A DNA stretch of 64,000 nt. It comes from Lewinellaceae bacterium. Lineage in GTDB: Bacteria; Bacteroidota; Bacteroidia; Chitinophagales; Saprospiraceae. How positions within the stretch are numbered: the stretch's first letter is position 1; each line of letters opens with the position of its first letter. This document shows, piece by piece, positions 51,662 through 60,092 of the stretch. The position numbers were made by a program, and so were the translations under genes. The notes beneath the pieces were generated by a model. That model did no database searches and was not told the DNA's origin. It saw only the letters and a program-made list of their open reading frames with translations. The stretch covers positions 186,001-250,000 of the forward strand of contig JACJYA010000011.1 of assembly GCA_020636315.1 (NCBI GenBank). Direction: 5' to 3'.

Positions 51662-53179
51662 CTAACTTTCCATTCCGAAGGCGTAGTAATAAACGCCCGG
51701 TACATCTTCGTAAACGCCTTCCAGCAGGATCCCCCCTTTCTTTCCACTGATCGCTTTTTCCAGTTCCTGAGGGGAGCGGACATTCTTGCCGTCGGCCCGG
51801 GTGATGATGAACCCTTCGCGGATGTCGGTTTGTTCGCGGAGTTTGCCGGGGAAGAGTTTCTTCACCAGCACCCCTCCATCGATGTCCAGTTTGCGGGCCG
51901 TATCGGCATCAAGCGGTTCGAACTCGCCGCCCAGGCGGTTGAGCAGGGCGCTTTGATGGCCTTCTGAAAGGCTTTCCACCCCGTCGCGCCCCTGAAGGGT
52001 AACAGTAAATTCCTTGTTCCTGCCCTTGCGGTCCACACTGACGAGTACTTCATCCCCCGGATGGTGGCGGGCGATGGCCTCCTGCAGTTGCGGGGCGCTT
52101 TTCACTTCGTTGCCATCGATGGCGGTTACGATGTCGCCAACCTCTATGCCGGCCTTGGCGGCGGCACTGTTTTGAAGGAGGCTATCGACATAAACGCCTT
52201 CGGTCTGGTCCAGCCCTTTTTCCTTGGCCAGCGGGCCGTTGACATCGCGGATCATGGCGCCGATATAGCCGCGTTGCACACTTCCGTACGCCAGCAGGTC
52301 TTTGACGACTTTTGCCACGATATTGGATGGAACGGCAAAACCATAGCCCGAATAAGCCCCGGTGGGGCTGGCAATGGCCGTGTTGATGCCCAGAAGCTGC
52401 CCTTCGAGGTTGACCAGAGCGCCGCCGCTGTTGCCAGGGTTGATGGCGGCGTCTGTCTGCAGGAAGGATTCCACGGCATACTGGTCTTTCAGCAGGTTGA
52501 TGTTTCGGGCCTTGGCGCTGATGATACCGGCGGTGACCGTCGAATTGAGGTTGAAAGGGTTACCAACGGCAAGAACCCATTGGCCGACCTTTGCCCCGTC
52601 TGAATTGGCCAGGGGGAGCGTGGGAAGCCCCTCGGCACGGATCTGCAGTAAGGCAAGGTCGGTCGCAGGGTCGGCGCCTACAACACTCGCTTTGAAAGTA
52701 CGGTTGTCATGCAGCGTCACTTCGATCTCATCGGCGCCGTCGATTACGTGGTTATTAGTGATGATGTATCCTTTTTCGTTAATGATCACACCGGAGCCGG
52801 CGCCCATTTCCACGGGGGGCTTGCCGTCTTCAGTCTGCGGTTGCTGAAAGAACGGGCTGAAGCCGCGGTCCTGGAAAAATTCGCGGAAAGGGTCGGGCAG
52901 GCCGGGCATATTCCGGCGGCTCATTTCATTGCGTGACAATTGGTGAGTGGATTTGATGAATACCACCGCATCCATCACTTTCTCTGAGGTGGCGGTAAAG
53001 TCGAGCGGAACCATTTGTCCGTCCTCATTTTTGCTGTACAGCACACTTTGAGCGGGAGCGCCGCTGACTTGTTCCACTTTAACTACCGGGCGTGCCATCC
53101 CGGAGTATTCAAAGAGCAGAGCGGTTGAAATACTGGTCACAACAGCAACGAGCGCTGCAATCCAGATGGTCTTTTTCAT
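51662..53179 (-). CDS. htrA: Do/HtrA-family periplasmic serine protease
   Basis: A 505-residue protease/chaperone. Signal anchor MKKTIWIAALVAVVTSISTALLF (first ~23 residues). Catalytic triad His144 (TNNHVIDG), Asp174 (TDLALLQ), Ser251 (NPGNSGGAL). PDZ1 follows (about residues 300-380: GYIGAMIRDV, GVYVDSLLQ, AGIEVGDIVTAIDG). A weaker PDZ2-like region (about 415-495) ends the protein. It degrades or refolds misfolded periplasmic proteins. Its own upstream region contains no recognisable CpxR-type or other stress box. Confidence 0.94.
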   Translation of the reverse strand: MKKTIWIAALVAVVTSISTALLFEYSGMARPVVKVEQVSGAPAQSVLYSKNEDGQMVPLDFTATSEKVMDAVVFIKSTHQLSRNEMSRRNMPGLPDPFREFFQDRGFSPFFQQPQTEDGKPPVEMGAGSGVIINEKGYIITNNHVIDGADEIEVTLHDNRTFKASVVGADPATDLALLQIRAEGLPTLPLANSDGAKVGQWVLAVGNPFNLNSTVTAGIISAKARNINLLKDQYAVESFLQTDAAINPGNSGGALVNLEGQLLGINTAIASPTGAYSGYGFAVPSNIVAKVVKDLLAYGSVQRGYIGAMIRDVNGPLAKEKGLDQTEGVYVDSLLQNSAAAKAGIEVGDIVTAIDGNEVKSAPQLQEAIARHHPGDEVLVSVDRKGRNKEFTVTLQGRDGVESLSEGHQSALLNRLGGEFEPLDADTARKLDIDGGVLVKKLFPGKLREQTDIREGFIITRADGKNVRSPQELEKAISGKKGGILLEGVYEDVPGVYYYAFGMES

Positions 53180-53440
53180 GGCTTAATACGATTTTGTTTA
53201 GATCAGGTTAATTTATTGTCGAATGATAGGGTAGGGCCGGGCTGTCAGTAGGATGCATTCACCTGAATATGTTCCCGCAACAGGCAGCAGGGTTCATATA
53301 GCCCATGCCTGAGCCCGGCCCATTAGCGCGACACGCCTGTAGAGAAGATTGCCAGAAGCCGGTTAAATGATCACACTATGAAAACCTTGAAGCTTGATTT
53401 ACATGGCTCTGCAATACTTCGGCTGTTGGTGCCGCAGGTA

Positions 53441-53785
53441 TTAAGACAGGAATTCGTAAAATCGGAGGTTGTGGTAGAGCAGGTAGAGGGGCCGGTTAGG
53501 AGAAGAGCCGGTTGCGGCAGGCAACAGCGAGGTTGAGGAGGCCTGAGGAGCATAATTGCCTACAGTTTCTGAAAAGGTTGCACCGGCTGGCTGAGGAATG
53601 GGCCCGTTGCCCTGTTCGTCAGAAATATCGACAAATTGCGACAGGGCGAGGTAGGCGTCCTGGGAGGCTGCATCTTCGGCGAGAGACAGGGCAAACTCCT
53701 CCAGCGCGCTGCTGTTGTTCAGCAGCGGAGTAGTGAGCATGCCCAGAGCAAATGCCAATAATGCGATGCGAACCAGGTTGAACAT
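53441..53785 (-). CDS. short exported protein of unknown function
   Basis: A 114-residue product with a hydrophobic N-terminus (MFNLVRIALLAFALGMLTT) and a low-complexity Ser/Ala/Pro-rich remainder. It has no family and could be non-functional. Kept because of its start position and length, with low confidence. Confidence 0.45.
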   Translation of the reverse strand: MFNLVRIALLAFALGMLTTPLLNNSSALEEFALSLAEDAASQDAYLALSQFVDISDEQGNGPIPQPAGATFSETVGNYAPQASSTSLLPAATGSSPNRPLYLLYHNLRFYEFLS

Positions 53786-53983
53786 AAACCTCTGTTTGTG
53801 GTTTGGGATGTTTCCCAGGCTTAAAGGTGCAACTCTTCCGGCGATTTGTCAAATCTCTTAACGTACTTTTAACCTTACTTAAAATTTTCTGAAACCTGAC
53901 TGATTCAGCCAGGCCTGTACTATTTGCTGTTTTGTGGGTTGGCAGGACAGTTGATAATCGCAGAATAGGGAAACATGAATCGG

Positions 53984-55336
53984 TCAATTTTTCAACTTAA
54001 ACCGGACCGTGTAATTAGCCTCTTGTCCGGCACCTTCCCACTTCGGCCCCTCCTTCAGCAGGCGGATGGCTTCTTCGTCACAACCGTAGCCCAGTCCTTT
54101 CCTGACTTCAATGTTGCCGGGGGTGCCGTCCGCCTGTATGCGGAAGGTAAGCCTGACTTTCCCTTCGATGCCATTACTGCGGGCGGCCTCCGGGTACCTG
54201 AGGTTGTCGCGGATGTATTTGCGCATACCCTCGAAGCCTTCTTCCGGGCGGACAACCTGGGTTGGCTTCTCCCGGGGAACGCTGTAACCGGTAACAGTGA
54301 CGGATTCGAGCAGGGCGTCTCCTTCTGAGAGCACGACGAGCAGGCTGTCCTCTTTCCCGGGAGAGACCTCTTTACTTGCATATCCCGTGTAGGAGACGAT
54401 TAGGTTGGTGTCCAGGCTGTCCGGCAATTCCAGGGTGAAGCTGCCTTCAATATCGGTGACGGCGCCCTGGGTTGTGCCTTCTACCAGCACATTTGCACCG
54501 ATCAGTGGTTCTCCACCCTCTCCCTCGACCAGGCCATGTATCTTTCGCCCACCGCGCCTGGGGGCCGGCTGGACGGCTCCCGCCTGGGGGGCTGCAAGGC
54601 GGGCTGTGGCGGCGGAAATATACTGTTTTTCCTTCTCCGCTTCCTCTTTTTCGGCCATTACTATCTTATCTTCCTGGAAATCAAATTCTTCGGCTTCATC
54701 GGGAACCGGAGGCAGCAGCCGGGTTTCCGCCGGGGTAGGCAGCGGTTTGGCCTGTGCGATCTGCGGGGTTTCTTTGTCGGAGCGTACCTGGGATTTCTTG
54801 GCCTTCCTTCGTTGTTTGGGCGCGGGGGCTTTTGGGGGAGGCTCGGCCGGCCCGGCAGCCCTGTCTTTTTCTTTTTTCAGTTCGGGCACAGAGGCGGATT
54901 CGTCCCGGGCAGAGGCTGCCGGAGCAGAGGCCTGTTCTCTGTTCCTTTCTTCCATAGCCTGTTCTGTATCAGGCCCGGAACTATCCTGTGCTGTTTTTTC
55001 TTCAACGGCGAAAGCCGAGAGCCCCGGCCCCTGCTGATTGATGTACCAGAAACCGCCGGCCGTAATTGCCAGCGCAACAACCGCTGCCGCCAGACGGGGA
55101 AGGTAATAGATCAGCCCCCGGTTTTTCCCACGCCTTTCCCGCAAACGGGCCTTCAGTTGCTCTACCCGTTCCGCATGCTTCCCCTCCGGATGGCGGCGGT
55201 ACCCTTCCAGCGCTTCCGCCAGGAACGGGTCCTCCTCCGCCAGCTGTTCCAGCTGCCGCTCCTCCTGGTGAGGGGTTTCTCCCCGCACCCATCTCCGAAG
55301 GAGTTCCAATGGGTTGTATGTTGGTTGTTGGTTCAC
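53984..55336 (-). CDS. anti-sigma-like protein with carboxypeptidase-D regulatory-like and TonB C-terminal domains
   Basis: A 450-residue composite. The N-terminal cytoplasmic ~70 residues (LLRRWVRGETPHQEERQLEQ) resemble anti-sigma N-termini. A membrane helix lies at ~80-100. A Pro/Lys/Glu-rich linker is followed by a carboxypeptidase-D regulatory-like domain (GEGGEPLIGANVLVEGTTQG, about 265-335), and a TonB C-terminal domain (YPEAARSNGIEGKVRLTFRI) ends the protein. Located 65 nt after an ECF sigma gene on the same strand, it may act as its anti-sigma factor while reaching the periplasm like TonB. Trans-envelope signalling is inferred. Confidence 0.85.
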   Translation of the reverse strand: MNQQPTYNPLELLRRWVRGETPHQEERQLEQLAEEDPFLAEALEGYRRHPEGKHAERVEQLKARLRERRGKNRGLIYYLPRLAAAVVALAITAGGFWYINQQGPGLSAFAVEEKTAQDSSGPDTEQAMEERNREQASAPAASARDESASVPELKKEKDRAAGPAEPPPKAPAPKQRRKAKKSQVRSDKETPQIAQAKPLPTPAETRLLPPVPDEAEEFDFQEDKIVMAEKEEAEKEKQYISAATARLAAPQAGAVQPAPRRGGRKIHGLVEGEGGEPLIGANVLVEGTTQGAVTDIEGSFTLELPDSLDTNLIVSYTGYASKEVSPGKEDSLLVVLSEGDALLESVTVTGYSVPREKPTQVVRPEEGFEGMRKYIRDNLRYPEAARSNGIEGKVRLTFRIQADGTPGNIEVRKGLGYGCDEEAIRLLKEGPKWEGAGQEANYTVRFKLKN

Positions 55337-55401
55337 AGTTCCTGGCTTTATGGGCCGATAGTTAGATTGCTGTATTGCTAATGTCGTTCAAACTTATACA
55401 C

Positions 55402-55986
55402 TCATACCCTCTTATCTACTTTCTTTTCCATACAGATCTTCAGGTTCCGCCGGCCGTTCTGGATGTAAGAGCGCACGCGCCCCAGTTCTTCTTGCCGAAA
55501 CTCGGCGATCTCCTTGTAGGAGTGTCCTTCCAGGTAGAAGGCCTGCACGCACTGCCGTTGTTCTTCCGGCAATTGGGCCATACAATCCTGCAGGCCTTTC
55601 ATCTGGCCGTTGTCTTCACTGATCTCAATGGTATGATGCCTGCCATCGACTGATTGCATAAGTTGAGGCTCAAAATTTTGCTCTCGTTGGCGGCTGGCCT
55701 TGCGCAATTGCATCAGGCAATGGTTCTTAGTCAATACATGCAGCCAGCTCTTAAAGTTGTGCACCTCGTGCTCCCGCGCCTTGGTGACGAGCTGCTCAAA
55801 GATGGCCATGGCGGCGTCTTCGGCCTCCTGCTCGTCGCGGCAGTACTTCAGGCAAACACCATACACCAGCTCCGCATACCGCTCAAAGAGCTGCCCCAGC
55901 CAGGCCAGCTCGCCGGTGGCCTGGTAGCGGCCGAGCAGTTCCTCGTCGGACAGCTCGCTGGAGCGTGGGTTGAAAATGCGGAGCAT
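55402..55986 (-). CDS. ECF-type RNA polymerase sigma factor
   Basis: A 194-residue sigma-70 ECF factor. Region 2: LGRYQATGELAWLGQLFERY and LKYCRDEQEAEDAAM, ending with FKSWLHVLTKNHC. Region 4: LPEEQRQCVQAFYLEGHSYK, the helix EIAEFRQEELGRVRSY, and RRNLKICM. The start at 55986 was chosen at MLRIFNPRS; a longer frame adds a non-conserved leader. It is the upstream gene of an anti-sigma-like/TonB protein and probably regulates it and envelope genes. Confidence 0.92.
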   Translation of the reverse strand: MLRIFNPRSSELSDEELLGRYQATGELAWLGQLFERYAELVYGVCLKYCRDEQEAEDAAMAIFEQLVTKAREHEVHNFKSWLHVLTKNHCLMQLRKASRQREQNFEPQLMQSVDGRHHTIEISEDNGQMKGLQDCMAQLPEEQRQCVQAFYLEGHSYKEIAEFRQEELGRVRSYIQNGRRNLKICMEKKVDKRV

Positions 55987-56262
55987 TTTGTTGTTCGCAG
56001 TTATTGTATGATCTAAATGAGGTGGTGAAAAAACAAATAACCAATCTGAGCGGGCGTTGGCGGTTGATCGTTGTTCATTCTCTGGAGCCAACAGCCAACC
56101 AACCCCCCATTCCCTGGGTGTAAAAGTAGGGGGTATCAGGCAGTATCGCAAGGAAGGATGTAAAATGCAGTAAAAGTGGTGGGACACAGGTGTCGCTTTT
56201 TGAGCGTTGAAAACCTATAAACCCACCTTGTTGTTTTGTTCTAAAGCCTTTACCTTTATTCT

Positions 56263-56838
56263 ATGACAGGCTCTTCAGATACTATACTGGAAATTTACCG
56301 CTGGACCGTTGAAGACTATCACCGCATGGTAAAGGCGGGAATACTCGACGAGGGTTCCCGGGTAGAATTATTGAATGGCCAAATTGTACAAATAAGCCCA
56401 ATTGGTAATCTTCATGCAGCCTGTGTGGACCGCCTGGCGGACCTCTTCCGGGATATGCTGGGCAAATCGGTTATTATTCGTGTTCAAAACCCTGTTATTC
56501 CGGATGATCACTCGGAGCCGGAACCAGATCTTTCCCTCTTGAAACGCAAAGATAATTTCTATGCCGACGGCCATCCTCGCCCGGATGACATTTTGCTAAT
56601 CGTTGAAGTGGCGGACACTACGCTGGAAAAGGACCGCACGATGAAGAAAGAGATTTATGCCGCCGCCGGTATCAAAGAATACTGGATCATCAACCTCCCT
56701 GATCAACAGGTGGAGCAATACCTGGACCCTTGCGGGGAGGATTACCGGCTGACGCATATATATAAATCAGGGCAATCAGTGGAGAATCCCTTGATGGGGG
56801 TTGTGCCGGTTAACAGCATCCTGCCGCCTCAGCATTAA
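56263..56838 (+). CDS. Uma2 family endonuclease-like protein
   Basis: A 191-residue member of the DUF820/Uma2 family with a PD-(D/E)xK nuclease fold. Active-site region: EPEPDLSLLKRK (Asp), then ILLIVEVADTTLEKDR (E-x-A motif), and KKEIYAAAGIKEYWII. Members are common in cyanobacteria and Bacteroidota, often mobile, and without confirmed substrates. The start ATG is preceded by an AT-rich leader with TACCTTTA, one base from TAnnTTTG. It ends just upstream of fold-back element B. Confidence 0.82.
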   Translation: MTGSSDTILEIYRWTVEDYHRMVKAGILDEGSRVELLNGQIVQISPIGNLHAACVDRLADLFRDMLGKSVIIRVQNPVIPDDHSEPEPDLSLLKRKDNFYADGHPRPDDILLIVEVADTTLEKDRTMKKEIYAAAGIKEYWIINLPDQQVEQYLDPCGEDYRLTHIYKSGQSVENPLMGVVPVNSILPPQH

Positions 56839-56872
56839 CCCTGCACGCTTCCGAAATTTACCGGTTCATTTT

Positions 56873-57084
56873 AAGTATCTTTGGAGGCCAATCCCGTCCA
56901 GGCAGCCGGGTAAACTTTGGGCTACGAAGGCCACTTCGTTGGTGATGCTGCGTTACTTTTTTTGTCCGTACCTTCCAGGCACGCACTTCAAAAAGTGCCT
57001 TCCCGACACTTAGTGTACGGGACAAGTTGCCTAACCAAAAAACTGACACTTCTCGCCTTCAAACCAGGCCTCCAAACATACTCT
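56873..57084. repeat. fold-back element B (same family as 34024-34186)
   Basis: Left AAGTATCTTTGGAGGCC (from 56873) and inverted right end GGCCTCCAAACATACTCT (57067-57084). Interior motifs ACTTTGGGCTA, TTTTTTTGTCCGTACC, GCACTTCAAAAAGTGCCTT and AAAAACTGACACTT match element A in order. Longer than A by about 50 nt. Confidence 0.65.
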
Positions 57085-57091
57085 GAGTGGG

Positions 57092-57203
57092 GTGTGTATA
57101 ACAAATTGCACTTTTTGTTTGGGTCGTGGATTGGTAAGCCCGTAGCAAAGCGAAGGGATTGCTAAGCCTTTCAGAGCCTGACTGTGCAATCTGTTATACA
57201 CAC
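57092..57203. repeat. fold-back element with GTGTGTATAACA ends
   Basis: GTGTGTATAACAAATTGCAC (57092-57111) and inverted GTGCAATCTGTTATACACAC (57184-57203) agree at 19 of 20 positions. About 110 nt, no ORF, immediately beside element B and 29 nt from the cassette promoter. Confidence 0.6.
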
Positions 57204-57231
57204 CTGAGTGGGAGGGTTTGAAATTTTCAAT

Positions 57232-57239
57232 TATATTTG
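57232..57239 (+). promoter_or_regulatory. TATATTTG, candidate -7 box of the EAD11/STAND cassette
   Basis: Exact TAnnTTTG, 38 nt before the ATG at 57278. TTTG at 57217-57220 is too close for the usual -33 spacing. Confidence 0.4.
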
Positions 57240-57277
57240 TCGATGCGCAGTATCCTGTCACCTAACCCTTGCCTGGA

Positions 57278-58354
57278 ATGAGCAGAAATACTGTATCCAT
57301 CAACTGGGAGTTCATCCTCGACAAGCTTAGAGAGGAGCAATGCCTGCTTGTTTTAGGGCCGGAGGCATATCGAACGGAGAATGAGGCTACCTTGCAAGAA
57401 GAACTGATCCGTGAGCTCGCTCTGCCGAGCAACGAAAATATCCAGAAATACTATGAAGAGGATGGCTTTTTTCTGTTTGACGATCCGTACAAGCGGACGC
57501 TCGCCTGCCATCAGATCAAGGCATTCTACCGAACCGCCCAACCCGATAAAACCCTGCTGCAACTGGCCCGGCTGCCCTTTCATGTGATGCTGACGGTCAC
57601 ACCGGATAAAGTGCTGCCGGCTGCTTTTGAGCAGTTGAACTTCAACTTCCAGTTTGGCCATTACAAGAAAAATAAGGACCCACAATCCATTAAGCCGCCT
57701 ACTGCCGCCTTACCTTTGATTTACAACGTATTCGGCTGCATCGACAATGAAGAGTCTATGGTGCTGACCCATAATGACCTGTACGATTATTTCAAATCCA
57801 TCTTTGCCCGCAACAGCATGCCCGGCCGCTTAAATGTACTGCTCCGGGAAGTGAAGAACATCATTTTCCTCGGCGTTCCCTTTGAGAAGTGGTATTTTCA
57901 GCTGCTGCTGCGGGAGCTGGGTATTCACCAGCAACAATATGAGTTCACCCGCTTTGCTGCGAACCAGAGTGTAGATGATGAGCTGCGCACCTTTTGCTAC
58001 GAACAGTTCAAGATCAATTTCATTTCCCATAATCTTGATGGCTTTGTTCAGGAACTCTTTGAGCGTTGTGAGCGGGAGGGCCTCCTGCGCAGCGCCGGAG
58101 CGGCGCCCGATTCCGAGTTTGACAAGGTAAAGAAAATGGTCGCTAAGGGAGACCTGGAGGAGGCCATCGACCTGTTGCTGGACTTTACAGACGGTTCCGC
58201 CCTGGAGCATGATGTAGCCCACCTCGCCGGCCGCTACCGCAAATTCAAAAAGCGGGCCCTTAAAGGCGTATTGTACCAGGAAGAAAAGAGCGTGCAGGAA
58301 GCCCAGCTGATCGAGGCCATACTGGAGATCGCCTCTGAAGCGGGCGCTATATGA
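57278..58354 (+). CDS. degenerate SIR2-like domain with C-terminal EAD11
   Basis: A 358-residue protein, first gene of a four-gene cassette; the ATG at 57278 is preferred to a TTG nine nt upstream. Residues ~1-230 follow a SIR2_2-like layout: nucleotide-binding-type segment LVLGPEAYR, LPFHVMLTVTPDKVLP where active SIR2s have T-N-x-D, VFGCIDNEESMVLTHNDLYD where HG is usual, and NIIFLGVPFEKWYFQLLLRE. The GAGxS, TNxD and catalytic His motifs all look altered, so NADase activity is doubtful. Residues ~281-358 (FDKVKKMVAKGDLEEAIDLL, LAGRYRKFKKRALKGVLY) match EAD11. The gap to the next gene is 7 nt. Confidence 0.75.
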   Translation: MSRNTVSINWEFILDKLREEQCLLVLGPEAYRTENEATLQEELIRELALPSNENIQKYYEEDGFFLFDDPYKRTLACHQIKAFYRTAQPDKTLLQLARLPFHVMLTVTPDKVLPAAFEQLNFNFQFGHYKKNKDPQSIKPPTAALPLIYNVFGCIDNEESMVLTHNDLYDYFKSIFARNSMPGRLNVLLREVKNIIFLGVPFEKWYFQLLLRELGIHQQQYEFTRFAANQSVDDELRTFCYEQFKINFISHNLDGFVQELFERCEREGLLRSAGAAPDSEFDKVKKMVAKGDLEEAIDLLLDFTDGSALEHDVAHLAGRYRKFKKRALKGVLYQEEKSVQEAQLIEAILEIASEAGAI

Positions 58355-58361
58355 CCATAAA

Positions 58362-60092
58362 ATGAGCAATACCTACCGATACCCCGGGGCCCGCCCCTTT
58401 ACTACCGGCCAGCAGAGGATCTTCTACGGGCGGGAGAGGGAAGTTGGCAGCCTGTCCAGCCTGATCGGCATGGAACAGCTCGTGGTGCTCTTCTCCAAAT
58501 CGGGCATGGGGAAGAGCTCGTTGCTCAATGCAGGTATTGTCCCCAAAATACAGGCGGAAGGGCGGCTTGCTCCCTTCGATATTCGCTTTCGGGCCTTTGT
58601 GGAAGGGGAAACGGAAATGCCTTTGGACAAGGCCCGCAACCGGATTCAGGGGCGGTCGGCACTGCTTGGCCGCATCAGCCCGAAAGGAGACGACAGCTTG
58701 TGGCTTCGCCTCAAGAGCCGCCAGCTGGAAGGCGCTGACGGGAACGGATTCCTGTTGATCTTCGACCAGTTTGAAGAATTGTTCACGTATCCGGAAAAGG
58801 CCATCGATGCTTTTGCACAGGAGCTTTCCGAACTGCTGTTCACCAACATTCCCAACCGCTACCGCGAAGAACTGGAACGCAAGCTGGCCTCCGGCGCCGC
58901 TACTTTTTCCGAAGCAGAGCTGCAGGCCTTGCACCAGCCCATGAAGATCCGGGTGGTGATGGCCATCCGTTCCGACCGCATGAGCCTGCTCAATAAGCTG
59001 AAGGCCTTTCTTCCGCATATCCTGGAAAACTGCTATGAACTGCAGCCGCTGAGCTTTGAGCAGGCCGAAGACGCCATCCTCCTACCCGCCTTCGATGCGG
59101 GGAATTTCACTTCTCCACGTTTCGACTATGAAGACGAGGCAGTGGAAACCCTCATAGGATTCCTGAGTGAACAGGGCCGCCAGGATATCGAATCCTTCCA
59201 GTTGCAGATCCTCTGCGAGTATCTGGAAAAAATGATAGTGATCGGCCAGAAAAAGAAGCGGATATCCAGTGCAGATATCGAGAACCCCGGTGAAATACTG
59301 GAGAATTATTACCTCAACAACATTGCACAGATCCAAAATGCGGAGGACAGGCTGGCCGCCCGCCGGCTCATCGAAGAGGGCCTCATCTTCGATGAGGAAG
59401 AACGGCGGCTGAGCCTTTATGAGGGCCAGATCCTGAGGAATTATCAGATTAGTCCGGAGTTGCTCCGCCAACTGCTCGATACCCACCTGATCCGCTCCGA
59501 ACCCAGTATGCGCGGCGGCTATACCTATGAGCTGAGCCACGACACTCTTGTGGCGCCGGTGCTAAAGGCAAAAGCCAGGCGCCTGGAAGCTGAACGGCGG
59601 GAAAAGGAGGCCGAAGAACAACGCCGCCGGGAGGCCGAGCTGGCCGAACTTCGCCGGGAGGCGGAAGAAGAACGCGAGCGGGCCCGCCGGGAAGCCGAAT
59701 TGCGCACTAAGGCAGAGCAGGCGGAGAAAGTGGCTCATGATCATGCTCTGCGGGCTCGCAGGCGAGCCCGGCAGGCCCTCATTGGAGCATTGCTGGCGAT
59801 AGCTCTGGCGGCCATTGCCATAGTGTTCTTCCGGATGGCCAAAAACAGCGAACAGAAAGTGCAGGAGAGCCTGAAAGCGGAGGAACAGGCCCGGCAACTG
59901 GCCGAACAGAACGCCGCAAAATTCCGCCGGGAGATCGTCCGCCGCCTGAAGAACGAGGCTCAGGTATTCCTGGAGGCAGGGCAGGCTTCCTATGCCCTGG
60001 AACGCCTGGAGGAGGCCTTTGCAATTGATACGGCGGATGCCGTGCTGAAACAAAGAATAGAAAACCTGAAAAATGAGCGCGATGGGGAGTAG
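58362..60092 (+). CDS. nSTAND1-type ATPase with coiled coil and one membrane helix
   Basis: A 576-residue STAND NTPase. The N-terminal signature YPGARPFTTGQQRIFYGRE is typical of nSTAND1. P-loop SKSGMGKSS at residues 45-53. Walker B LLIFDQFEELF with Asp135. The sensor-like region MAIRSDRMSLL follows, and YELSHDTLVAPVLKAKAR (about 390-410) is the family's end mark. A coiled coil of Glu/Arg-rich repeats (~410-465) leads to a membrane helix (~472-490, ALIGALLAIALAAIAIVFF). A short helical tail (~495-576) presumably faces the periplasm. STAND ATPases act as oligomerising sensors. It lacks the fused WD40 domain usual in this family; that part appears to be the next gene. Confidence 0.88.
   Translation: MSNTYRYPGARPFTTGQQRIFYGREREVGSLSSLIGMEQLVVLFSKSGMGKSSLLNAGIVPKIQAEGRLAPFDIRFRAFVEGETEMPLDKARNRIQGRSALLGRISPKGDDSLWLRLKSRQLEGADGNGFLLIFDQFEELFTYPEKAIDAFAQELSELLFTNIPNRYREELERKLASGAATFSEAELQALHQPMKIRVVMAIRSDRMSLLNKLKAFLPHILENCYELQPLSFEQAEDAILLPAFDAGNFTSPRFDYEDEAVETLIGFLSEQGRQDIESFQLQILCEYLEKMIVIGQKKKRISSADIENPGEILENYYLNNIAQIQNAEDRLAARRLIEEGLIFDEEERRLSLYEGQILRNYQISPELLRQLLDTHLIRSEPSMRGGYTYELSHDTLVAPVLKAKARRLEAERREKEAEEQRRREAELAELRREAEEERERARREAELRTKAEQAEKVAHDHALRARRRARQALIGALLAIALAAIAIVFFRMAKNSEQKVQESLKAEEQARQLAEQNAAKFRREIVRRLKNEAQVFLEAGQASYALERLEEAFAIDTADAVLKQRIENLKNERDGE

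Noticed and set aside
57092..57203. Possible attachment site of an integrated island at the cassette boundary
   Set aside because: It is an inverted repeat with no direct-repeat partner, tRNA or integrase in the window.
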